DNA from: Tieghemiomyces parasiticus
Lineage: Eukaryota; Kickxellomycota; Dimargaritomycetes; Dimargaritales; Dimargaritaceae
Length of the DNA stretch: 64,000 bases
Assembly: GCA_027575765.1 (NCBI GenBank)
Contig: JANBPT010000102.1
Span: 1-64,000 of the forward strand
Reading direction: 5' to 3'
The notes beneath the pieces are model-generated. The model did no database searches. It was not told the DNA's origin and saw only the letters and a program-made list of their open reading frames with translations. Shown in pieces: positions 46,630-55,983 of the stretch (position 1 is the stretch's first letter; the number at the start of each line of letters is the position of its first letter). The translations under genes and the position numbers were made by a program.

Positions 46630-46770
46630 TTAAGGAACAAAGTAGAAGTCGAAGTAAATGGGGTTGTGAGTTATCCAATAGTGTGAAAAAGGGGCAGCCT
46701 GAACGTAATTGGAAGGCATGTAGGCCACGGCAGCGAGGGCGGTGACAAGGATGGGAAAGTAGACCTGCAT
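46630..46770 (-). CDS. Small secreted peptide precursor, aromatic-rich tail (peptide D)
   Basis: Not a known family. 46 residues: signal peptide MQVYFPILVTALAAVAY, cleavage region N-Y-V-Q-A-A-P, then about 21 residues packed with aromatic side chains (HYWITHNPIYFDFYFVP). No cysteine and no basic pairs in the mature part. A TATA box lies 111-118 nt upstream. Start, signal length and V-Q-A-A-P match the sister precursors, although the mature sequence is unrelated. C-ending codons dominate (GTC TAC TTT CCC ATC CTT GTC). Confidence 0.65.
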   Translation of the reverse strand: MQVYFPILVTALAAVAYMPSNYVQAAPFSHYWITHNPIYFDFYFVP

Positions 46771-46880
46771 AGCGTGATGGGGCAAAATTAATTAGATAAA
46801 TAGGATGCGAAATTTAGTCATAATGCACGGAGAAGCTGGTCGAAATGAAGACTACTAGCCTATGGGTGGCGAATGTCTTG

Positions 46881-46888
46881 TTTTATAA
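46881..46888 (-). promoter_or_regulatory. TATA box of peptide D gene
   Basis: TTATAAAA on the minus strand, 111 nt upstream of the ATG at 46770, the same spacing as for peptides C and E. Confidence 0.55.
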
Positions 46889-47565
46889 GGAGCTAGAAGT
46901 GGGGGACGGCGCCGGCGAGCTGAAAACGCGACCAAACCTACGCCAATTTGGCCTCGCCTTAACCAGGGAGCATTCCAAGGGGGAGGAAATCGGTATTAAG
47001 AACCCAAGGGTATCAGTATAAGAAAACAATCGACTGCAACTGCAGTAAGCAATTGATGAGACGATGTGCGATAGATATCCAAGTCCTAGTTACCTATCTT
47101 GGAGGTACCTCTTAAGATTAGCTGTAGCCGATCTCTAAATGACTTACCTCTTCACACACTCGACTGGTGTAGAGTTCACCGTCATACACTTAAGAGCGAA
47201 ATTGTACCTTGTTGGCTCATGTGTAACAGGCGCCGTCATTTTTCCGTACCCGGGCTATATGGCCGTCACTCAGGATACTTTGTGAGCGAGCGACATCCTG
47301 AACCCACACTTCACAATGCGACTGAGGTAACCATTTGGAGCTATAGATGAACCCGAAAACTGTTACTCGTTCGGCCAATTCGGTTGTCCAAGGGACGTTA
47401 ACCAGCAGATCCCACGACAACATGACCATGTCTCTAATCAAGTTGGCGCAGGAAGATATGAGGTTCTCCCCGTCCCAGTTCCCTGATAACCGGCGATGAA
47501 CCGTCACATGGGAAACACTTTTACCAAGTCATTAGACTGATATGTAGAATTTCTGGCTAACGACT
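46889..47565. other. Intergenic in the peptide island
   Basis: Nothing recognised. Confidence 0.35.
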
Positions 47566-47712
47566 TCACATATGTGTGCATTTACGACAAATGGCCGTAC
47601 GTCGGCAAGGTTTGAAAGGATAAGGCTGACCCGGCGTACTATCGTCAGAATCTTCGGCACATAACGACAGTAGGACGATCACAGTGAATAGGAAGGAGGA
47701 GTAGGCTGGCAT
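47566..47712 (-). CDS. Possible small secreted cysteine-containing peptide (peptide F), 48 residues
   Basis: Not recognised. From the ATG at 47712 the frame opens with a signal-like run (MPAYSSFLFTVIVLLSLCA). An acidic spacer (EDSDDSTPGQ) follows, then a basic tail with three cysteines in the spacing C-x6-C-x2-C (KPCRRTAICRKCTHM). It differs from peptides A-E: no V-[QS]-[AT]-x-P cleavage signature and no TATA box at the usual place. Codon bias is weaker. The frame extends upstream to 47778, but those residues would bury the signal. It could be a chance frame. Confidence 0.38.
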   Translation of the reverse strand: MPAYSSFLFTVIVLLSLCAEDSDDSTPGQPYPFKPCRRTAICRKCTHM

Positions 47713-49430
47713 CAGCAGATCGGATCTACAGGTATGGTATGTCCCTGATGCATAATATGCCACACCAAGCACATGCATCTACCCTTAAGGCGAGTCCTCA
47801 TTTCCTTAAGTAATCCTGTGACGGATGATTTGTCCAATAAGACCAGGGCAGAAACTGGCCACCAGCATAGCTCGTCGTCAATAAAACTGCACATCTTAAC
47901 TTCTGACTCCGTAAATGAAGGTATTGTCCGATCCGGCCAGTGTATGGAAATCCATTTAATAATTGGACCGGCTGGTACAGCCTTCCCGGCTCCGTTACCT
48001 TTCCAACGTGGCCAAACCTTGAATCATAGCTCATAATTGCCAAGGATGATAGGAAGGTCCTCACCACGAATCTTTATTACCCAGACCACAAGTGTCAATA
48101 GCTTCATACAAAACCCATTATTTGCTAGACTCGGTTGCCCTTTTTTCTTCTAGCATAGGTGAGACAGCTCCCTATAATACGAATAGTAGTTCTCTTGGAT
48201 TCGGCCATTGACTCTAGCCGCCTATCAGGTATCAGGTGGGAGCCTGTCTGAGCCATGCTCCAAGTTCTGCTGGTAACCCCCCTCCCGGCTAATAGGAAAA
48301 TAACTTACCTGAGCCTGACATATTTCTCTGACGGCCCCTTATACCATGATACGGAAACATCTGGATCGATACTGCCAACCCAATCACGAAGGAATCCAGA
48401 ACCTCACCACTATTGAGTATGTTGCGTAGCTGGCAACCTGAGGGGCCCCTCTCTATGGTCAGTGGTTACCGGCTGAGCTCTGTTACCACCAGTAACAGGG
48501 CCCGCATATGTCTCTTCAGATAAAGTGTCGATTCCAGCTGTCAGAAAAATAACTCTGAAGGCTACCATATACCACTATAAGCTGACTTGGGCTACTGAAG
48601 CCCCCCCCCTCACGAACTCCGCAGATTCTAACTCATTAACTTGCAAGTATGCTTTATTGTGTGTCCTACAGGTATTCATCAAAGCTCCCACGAAGCAAGT
48701 CATTGGTTGGAGGAAATGATCACTACACGCAGTTTCTTTTTTCCCGAGTATTTGAATGGCCCAGACGTGCAGTATTAAAGATGTCGCGATGGATCTGCTG
48801 GTGGTGAGATATCCTGATCAGGCCGACATTGTAGGCCCTGAGGTGGTTCACTGGGGCCAATGAATTGCTATTTTTAGCCTGACCAACATGTTCCCCCAAC
48901 TCTAGAAGAGATATCTATACTTCTGTGGATTAAAAGGAAACTGTCCGGCGATTGTCCATTGGTGGTGGATTGTTTCACCACAGTAGACTAAATATACAGA
49001 GGAAAGAGGCATGAGTGTAGATTACAGCTGGTGGGAAAGTGGCAGGCGATGGACGCTCAAATGCTCGTAGAATGGATCCTACTCAAGAGCTTGGGCAGAC
49101 ATTTAATCTGGTAACACTGCATAGCATCCTCACCCACCTTAATATCTACTACATTTTATGCAGCAATTGGTTGGCCATGGCCATAGTAAAAGTAATTAAT
49201 ATTTATGAAACAGATAGTCATTTGGGTATACGGTATCATTAAAAGTCATCGGCGAACCAGTACATAAGCTATGATAAAATGAAAGTCAACAACCCGCTGT
49301 GTAGGACTAGCGACCTTGGCGTCTCTAGGCAAAGTGTACGTCCCCGGCAAAGAGAGAGGGGGGGGTAGTAAAAGTGAAGCTGGGTGGGCGGAGTTGAAAC
49401 AATACGCGGAAACCAAAGTGAGTGTATGCT
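47713..49430. other. 1.7-kb intergenic stretch in the peptide island
   Basis: No supported gene. Weakly signal-like short frames on the minus strand near 48566 and 48704 were judged too poor to call. Confidence 0.35.
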
Positions 49431-49625
49431 TTACCAAAGAGTGCCAATCTTGATACCAAAGCCATTTGGAACATTGCCACTAGACATCCCCACGGGTGCA
49501 GTTGCGGGGGTGGTAGCAGCAGCAACAGCGACGGGGGTGGTGGTTTCAACTACTACTGGAACGGCCTGCACGGCAACGGCCAGGGCGACCAGAGTGATGG
49601 TAAGAGCGAAGGAAGTGGCGTTCAT
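49431..49625 (-). CDS. Small secreted peptide precursor with GIKIGTLW tail (peptide B)
   Basis: Paralogue of the precursor at 43531-43683. 64 residues: signal peptide MNATSFALTITLVALAVAVQA, then VPVVVE and a Val/Thr/Ala/Pro-rich spacer of about 25 residues. The conserved end is SSGN, five variable residues, then GIKIGTLW. The tail is identical to peptide A at seven of the last eight positions and the cleavage signature is V-Q-A-V-P. The spacer (TTTP, AAATTPAT) resembles O-glycosylated or pro-segment sequence. Upstream TATA-like TATAGATTAAA lies 71-81 nt before the ATG. C-ending codons and the tail shared with a gene on the opposite strand 6 kb away support a real gene. Confidence 0.72.
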   Translation of the reverse strand: MNATSFALTITLVALAVAVQAVPVVVETTTPVAVAAATTPATAPVGMSSGNVPNGFGIKIGTLW

Positions 49626-49695
49626 GGCGTTGGTAAGTCGATGGCTATGTATAACGGAGAGCGAAGCAGGGATAGTCTAGAGACAAATGTGTGGC

Positions 49696-49706
49696 TTTAA
49701 TCTATA
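49696..49706 (-). promoter_or_regulatory. Weak TATA-like element upstream of peptide B
   Basis: TATAGATTAAA on the minus strand, 71-81 nt before the ATG at 49625. Closer and less canonical than in the sister genes. Confidence 0.3.
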
Positions 49707-51635
49707 GCAGCAAACAACCATGGGTTGATAAAGGCACGATTAACAAAACTTGTAAGAAAGGTGAGGGAAAAGAACCGTACCAGGAAGGGGAAACCAGACC
49801 GGAGGATTAAATACGGTGGCCTAAGTCTGTCGTAGACGAGGAAAAGAGGGTAAACTCAGGCCAAAGTTCCAAATGCCTGCCATGCATACCAGACGGGGAT
49901 GAGAAAATGGGCGAGAATGAGATGGAAATCGCATGGATTGGTTAAGCGAACACACGGAAACAACCGGTGGTAGAGGGGATTACTCAAGTTCCACAGTAAG
50001 CTTGCGTTACGGCGGTCCCGCTCCTCTCCCTAGAAAGGCGAGTAGCACAAGCGGCGAATGGCTCCTCTAGGTACATCCTCCTTATTTAGCCGGGGGGGAT
50101 TACAGTAGCCATGAGAAGGTCTCAATTACGGAAATCCTATGGAGTAAGTATACAGCTGACGAGCCTGTGCCTGGCATATCAGAACTAACGACTGGTCACT
50201 CGAAGAAGTCAGAGCCGAAGCCTTCCCCATACCGAACATTATTCCGCCTCGAAGACCCGCGTAATCGAAAAGTATACGGCCCATTGAAAGCTTAAGTTCC
50301 TGAAAGCACAATTACCAGCCATGTCGGACTGAAATGATGCACTGGTAAACTCGCCCATAGCTCTTGGTCCATAGCATCCGAATGTCTTCACAAACTCCTC
50401 TCTCGGGCAGCACCTTTCATCATACGTTGGCGATCAGCCGCATAAGCAGCGGTGGGATTCCCATTCTACAGGGAGGATGGATGTGGGGGACATCCGTAGG
50501 CCAGCACTCCAAAAAAAGTGATTGTCAACTTCACATCTTCCTAATTCATACAATCAAGCCTGTCGATAAGCCATCTGTTAACCCTTGGCCTTGCTGACCG
50601 GTCAAAGGTTCTGTACCCATATTGGATGCCAATCTTTCTTTACTAGGTATGCAACGTTGGACTCGAAAAGGGCGACAAGGAAGAGGGTGTCGGTGCCAAG
50701 GCAAGGAACCATCGCGGATGGGCTATCTATGTACCGTAGTGCTCGCTATCAATTACTGTGCATAAAAATCGAGCGAAAAGTCCGAATCAACCACCCTCCC
50801 GCAAGGGTGGATGAAGTATTGGCAAGGGATTCGCATACCAGGGCACCATAGCTGAGCCATGATTGGTGAACGTGTAGCAAACAGAGTTATCCACACCCCT
50901 CGTTTCGTGATATTAGACTTCTCCTCTCTGTCCCCCCTCCCACTGTCGACATTCCTTTCGTTTGGTATCCAGAAGCAATCCTATCATAGAATATAGTTTG
51001 CTGAGTTCAAGCATGGGTAGTCAGTTGGGGGGAAGTGGGGCAGAGTAGTAATATTGGAAGGCGGAGTACCACGGTTGGATGTGTTGGACGGTGGCAGTGT
51101 CACGATGGGAGGTATCAGCCGGCCCGCCTCTCGCCTTAAATGAGCAATAGCGCTAAGCTTGAACGTAAGCTTTCTACCAACTGACAGAGTCAAACTGGAT
51201 TTAGGGGTCAAGTCAAAGCTGTCAAGACACGTGAGACGAAGATTTACCCCACTCTAGCGCTACTCCCCCCTTTCTCAATCAAGGGGTTCTTTTTTTTACA
51301 TCGATTTACAAGGTCCTAAAGGGTGTACATATTCGACGCTTGTAGCTCATTTCTACAATGCTGCCAAAAATAGAACTTTGGTTTTAAAAAAGTCTTCCTT
51401 TAATAGACAGTAAACGGGTGTATGACTCGTCGGTGGAGCGAAGGCAATCCCGCTAGTTCACCAAGATTAGCGGTTAACAAAGTTAAGATAGTCGATGATG
51501 GATGTATATGGCGCTGCTTCCAGTTGACTGATTAGAGTTGGGGCTGGTAACGCCTTGAATATCGACAACGATCCGAATAACGGGGCAGGTCGTAGGCACC
51601 CAGTGTCGCGAAGAGTGCCAAGAGCAGGGGGTCAC
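49707..51635. other. Intergenic in the peptide island
   Basis: No firm gene. A 36-codon minus-strand frame at 50602-50712 has a short hydrophobic stretch, a KK pair, and the ending DWHPIWVQNL, reminiscent of a processed peptide, but it has no promoter or relative here and is not called. Confidence 0.35.
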
Positions 51636-51770
51636 TTAAGCCCACTTTAGAAACATAGGCTGAACAGTGCCGGAAGAAGCGACTGTCGACTCACCAGTCG
51701 GACCAGCCGAAACAATGGTGACCAGGGCGGCGACAACGACGACAACGGCGATGGTCCGGAGGGCAAACAT
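51636..51770 (-). CDS. Small secreted peptide precursor ending FLKWA (peptide E)
   Basis: Not a known family. 44 residues: strongly hydrophobic signal peptide with five consecutive valines (MFALRTIAVVVVVAALVTIV), cleavage region V-S-A-G-P, then about 22 residues ending QPMFLKWA. No cysteines. TATA box 122-128 nt upstream. The start-to-cleavage design and C-ending codons match peptides A-D. The short Ser/Thr/Gly spacer before a distinct C-terminal segment repeats the pattern seen in peptides A and B. Confidence 0.65.
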   Translation of the reverse strand: MFALRTIAVVVVVAALVTIVSAGPTGESTVASSGTVQPMFLKWA

Positions 51771-51891
51771 GGCGATCGTAAGGGTGGGTTAGGTTCAATA
51801 GGTAGGGATCAAGGGTGTAAAACGGAATGCGGGTCAGCAAAGAAGGGTTGGGTGGTGAAAGATAACGGCTAGAGACGCCTGTGCTCCGTAC

Positions 51892-51898
51892 TTTTATA
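51892..51898 (-). promoter_or_regulatory. TATA box of peptide E gene
   Basis: TATAAAA on the minus strand (within TGTATAAAAG), 122 nt upstream of the ATG at 51770. Confidence 0.55.
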
Positions 51899-53720
51899 CA
51901 AGGCCACCTACATCACGGCCGTGTAGCAAGAAACCAAACACATGGTGCATAAGGACGGACGAGTAAGATGGCACGTATCACTTAACAACGACCAACGGCA
52001 GGGCTCAAGATCAAAAAGGGATTTCAACCAGACGCCTTCATGATTCGCTCGTTGTATGAAGTTTCCCGTCTACCCACCTCCGCCCCATGTCGAACAGCTA
52101 GACCACAATCGGCACATGTACACGTTCTCTCTCTCTCTCGCTCTCTTCGTTACTGGCTAATCTAGCAATAGAAGGGGCATATCGCTCTATAATAGATATC
52201 TGTACGAAGCCGGTTGGCCCGAGGTCGCCGACGGGACTAATGCCTGGCCGTACCGAGTCTAAGTTCAGAAAAAGGCCGACTTTCACGCCACCAGGGTCAA
52301 CAACAGCGACCCGCGATTATATCCTATCCGGGACTGGCTTGCATCGCGTGGTCCAAGGTGCCTTCATTTAGCTCCGTATACTACCATGCCTTTGAGTGAG
52401 CAAGGTTGCCAGTAACAATAAAAAGAACGAAGCGGTGGAAGGGACGTCCCCAGGATCGATTGCCCCCCTGAGGCTTCGAGGGTCGTAACCGCCGCCAATT
52501 CGCACTGCACTGCCGTTTAGATTCATGGTGTGCCTAACTTCGCACTTCTTCCTTGGGAAAGACAACCCGGAGAAAGGCCGAGTGGTGCCAAGTCTGGTCC
52601 AAAGGGTAACACAAGATGGCACGTTAGGATACGAGGCCACCGCCCAGGCCTGGTGACCAGGTCAACGGGCCAATGGCGCGAGGTCGGAGTCCAGGGATTG
52701 CCGCGCTTGACCCACTTGTTCCCCTCCCCCCCTCTTCCTCTCCCAGACCCGATTGCGTTACACTCTTGACCATAGGTTAACCACCATTGATGGTTACCCT
52801 TACTGTCCCTACTCAACTAAATCCAGGGAATCGCACCTCGGCGTAACCACCATTGGCCTGGCATCGGTATAGCCAAATTGGGCAGGCTGGCCCACTCACC
52901 TTGGTCGCAATAGCAGATACCCCTGGAAGTCCACCCTCACCAGGCGAGGTATCACCCATGTGCTCACTGGCTTAGGAACGACACACCCTACCTCCCAAGC
53001 CTGAGATTGGCCGGCCAGGTCCATCCACGGCACTCTCGCTAGACACCGATGGTGGGTAATGATATCCTTCCCTCTCAAAATAGGCGTTAGGCCGTGGGTA
53101 CGGACTAGCGTAGTAATCGGTTGGTCCAAGGGGAGTTTGGCCGCCAGGTGCTCATAGGGTTGGTTAGGCAAGGAGATGGGAACTTGGCGAATACGCTCAC
53201 TAACTCCGTTGACCTCTTGACCATGAACTCAGCAGGCCATCGCTTGCCTTGCGACGATTAACGAAGTTGGGATGCCCTGTCTGGAGTAGGCCAACTTTTC
53301 CGGGGACCCTCGTTCAGGCTTAGTGTTACCAAGCAGGTCACCATAGTCGTTGTGTTAACGATATACCTCTAGGTGCGAACCCGGGCTACGGTGAAGCTTC
53401 CGTCTTTCCGTGTTCCGCTGGTAAGTCCGTTAGACCTTTATGGGGTAGACGCTGGTAAGACGACAAAAACCCTCTAGTAAGTAGTTAGTGACTGAGACGC
53501 TGATATTAGCCCTATTGATGGCGGCGGCAATATATCCCCCACGTCAGCACGACCTGCGAGGGTTAAGCCTGGATCAACAGCGTAACCCCTTCGATGTGGA
53601 GTGGTACATTTGTATGGTATTTATGTAATGAAATGAGACATGAAAAGTCCAAAAATACGATGGTGTTGAGATGGTTTGGAATTCGGAAAGGAAAGCGAGA
53701 GCAGAGGTCCAGTTCGCACC
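51899..53720. other. 1.8-kb intergenic stretch closing the island
   Basis: Contains a short CT microsatellite at about 52127-52140. No supported gene; frames at 52523-52816 and 52896-53171 are composition-driven. Confidence 0.4.
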
Positions 53721-54353
53721 TTAGAACCGTTCCTTCATCCGCGTGGAGATGGTGCGCAGGTTCGCGTATACCTTGCCGGGTGGACTACCCATGATGAGAC
53801 TGACAATGGCGTCGCGGGCGACCTTGATATTGGCGAAGCTGCCCATGATGCTGATCTTAGAGTCGGCCAGTACAATCCGGGTCTTGGTGCAGTTCTCAAT
53901 GGTAAATTTGACTTTACCCTCGCGACCGGCGATACGGCCAACGGCACGGGCCAGGTGATCCCCCCGGAGGGTCTTGACATCCTTAATTTCGAAGCAGTCA
54001 ATGTACAGGTCGTCCAACCGCATGAGGGCCACGGCGTCGTCGAGGTCGAACCCCAGGGTGAAGGCCCGGATAAAATCGGCGGCTTTCTGGATAGCTCCGG
54101 TGTCCTCGGTCTCCTGGTTGGTCCGCACCTCGACCAACTTTTCCCGGAAGTTCACGCGGATGTCTAGCTTAAGGTGGGTGACGATGGGTGTGTAGACCTT
54201 GAGCCAGTCGCGCTTGAGCGGGCCCATGCGGTGTTTGGGGATGATAATCTTGCGGTATTCCAGCACACGGCCTTGGCCATCGAGCTGAGTGACCTTACTG
54301 GGCCGGGGAGCCTGCTCAGCGCCGGGGGTTTCCGAATAAATTTCCATGGTCAT
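53721..54353 (-). CDS. PNO1: Ribosome assembly KH-domain protein Pno1 / Dim2
   Basis: Nucleolar to cytosolic pre-40S factor that binds near the 3' end of 18S rRNA, guards the Nob1 cleavage site and cooperates with the dimethylase Dim1 (family knowledge). 210 residues in a single exon. The conserved body starts at RKIIIPKHRMGPLKRDW, continues with KLDIRVNFREKLVEVRT and GFDLDDAVALMRLDDLYID, and ends with the KH core GRIAGREGKVKFTIEN, IVLADSKISIMGSF, and the near-invariant SPPGKVYANLRTISTRMKERF. The N-terminal acidic extension is shorter than in yeast (274) or human (252). Start at 54353 (MTMEIYSE); a second Met two codons later is equivalent. Upstream in-frame residues look like leader. Confidence 0.95.
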   Translation of the reverse strand: MTMEIYSETPGAEQAPRPSKVTQLDGQGRVLEYRKIIIPKHRMGPLKRDWLKVYTPIVTHLKLDIRVNFREKLVEVRTNQETEDTGAIQKAADFIRAFTLGFDLDDAVALMRLDDLYIDCFEIKDVKTLRGDHLARAVGRIAGREGKVKFTIENCTKTRIVLADSKISIMGSFANIKVARDAIVSLIMGSPPGKVYANLRTISTRMKERF

Positions 54354-55416
54354 GGTGTCGGAATTGTACGGTAGTGGGAGGAAGGACGGGGTGAAGAAAA
54401 GGGACTCAGGTAGAGCGGATCGCGGTAGCTGGTTGGAAGCGTAGTGTAGAGGCGGGCGGCAGCTAATTAGAGATGTATAAAGATACAATTACTGGAACGA
54501 CGGACACGGTGTTGGCGGAGAAATCTCGCTGGTCAGAGGCCGAATGCGAGTACGCTCTCTGCTACGCTATCCCCCGAGCTACGACGACGAGCTGATGGAA
54601 CGATGCCCAGCATTAATATTTTTTTCTTTTTTTTTTCGTCGTCGTGGGCCTGCCTCCTTATCTCCACCCTATTTTTTTGAGGGAGGGGAGTTCCCGCCTT
54701 TCGAAACCAGCACTTGCCCTCCACTGTATCCACTGGTGATCATCGTAAATAATCACGTGATAAAATCTTCTGAAGGTGCGACAGAGATGGATGTTGGGAA
54801 CTGATAGTAATGGTGTGGTAACTCCCGAAGACGTTCTCTACGGGGCAGCCTCGGCTGACCACTGCTACCAGTGGTCCGGTTTAACGCATTGCAACCGCCC
54901 CTTACAAGCCCCCCCAATGATCGTTTGGGAGCGTTGTGGACGGCAGCTGGCGAATAACGCTGTCTTGCAGATTGGATTTCTGTCTCGAGCTGGTCTAGGT
55001 TTGACTGGCCCACTTTCAAAGCTCAAACCGGGTTCTTCCGAAGTTGTGACTAGGATTTCGGAAAGTGGCGGGTCCGCAGCCCTAAAGCCTTGCGTAGCCA
55101 CCTCTTCCCCAAACGATAGAGATGCCACCGATCACGGAGCCCACTCTTCCCTGTGCCAATGCCACTCTCCCCATTTTCTCGGTACGTCCTTAGCTTAGCA
55201 CCTACCAGGCCGCCTACTTGTGCATGTTCGTATACTTTCCAACTTTTTATTGTTTGATAACCGACGAGACCCTTCTTCGCCATTCGCTACTCCCATTTGA
55301 CCCAGGCATTTGAGACAAAGCTGCCGATATAGCCTGGTTTGCCAGTTCCTACTTCTGACCATCGCTGCCACCCGACAGCTACTCCATACCACTTCTTTTT
55401 TCTTATACCAACGACC
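54354..55416. other. Divergent promoter region between PNO1 and ISA1
   Basis: Shared upstream region of two divergent housekeeping genes. Contains poly-T runs near 54620-54640 and a TATAAA near 54477. No gene seen; the frame at 54776-55198 is unsupported. Confidence 0.4.
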
Positions 55417-55983
55417 ATGTCTATTCCCGCCACTGTCCGCAAGGGAGCTCTCGGTGCCAAGCCGTCGCTCCGGCTACGCAAGGCCGCCATAAGCCTCACT
55501 CCGGCCGCTGTGCGGCGTGTCCAACAACTTGTGCCCCCTCCCACGCTCCCCGAAGAAAAGAGCAAGTTCCTTAAAATCGGAGTCAAGACCAAGGGCTGCT
55601 CAGGTCTCCAGTATGCTCTGGATTACACTGACAAGAAGCTCAAATTTGATGAGGTCGTCAACCAGGACGGTGAGTATTCCCGAGGGACATGTTGGTGTTT
55701 ATTAGGTCACCGTCTTTCTCCATTTTACCTGTAACGGCCGACCGGTTCCCCATCGCCAAGGTAAATCGCGGTTTAACTAACGACTTGTGGTGCCTCCATA
55801 CGACACATACCCGTTCTTTTTCTCTCTACGGCAGGCGTCACGGTGTTAATCGATTCCAAGGCCCTGCTGACGATACTGGGCTCCGAGATGGACTACGTCG
55901 AAGACCCCCTGGCCTCGCAGTTTGTTTTTACGAACCCCAACGTTAAGGAGTCCTGTGGCTGCGGGATGAGCTTCATGATCTAG
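55417..55983 (+). CDS. ISA1: Mitochondrial iron-sulfur cluster assembly protein, A-type (Isa1/ISCA1)
   Basis: A-type Fe-S protein needed for mitochondrial [4Fe-4S] cluster maturation, for example of aconitase and lipoate synthase. Exons 55417-55669 and 55835-55983 joined in phase 1 across a 165-nt GT-AG intron give 133 residues. The three cluster ligands are present: cysteine in TKGCSGLQY and the CGCGMSF pair at the C-terminus. Other family marks are RKAAISLTPAAV, DYVEDPLASQFVFTNPN and LKIGVKTKGC. The first 25 residues are basic and serine/alanine-rich, consistent with a presequence. Human ISCA1 is 129 residues. Isa1 fits better than Isa2 because of the SQFVFTNPNVKESCGCG block. Confidence 0.95.

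Noticed and set aside
48410..48568. Minus-strand 52-codon frame beginning MVAFRVIFLTAG with a later Y-A-G-P-V
   Set aside because: Hydrophobic region too short and interrupted by Arg and Asp for a signal peptide. No promoter element.
50602..50712. 36-residue minus-strand frame with a hydrophobic stretch, KK site and ending DWHPIWVQNL
   Set aside because: Pheromone-like in appearance, but the hydrophobic run is short and flanked by charged residues, no TATA box is at the expected distance, and no paralogue is visible.
52057..52371. Apparent long signal-peptide frame over the CT microsatellite
   Set aside because: On recounting, the frame stops after the CT run; the longer reading came from a one-base slip.
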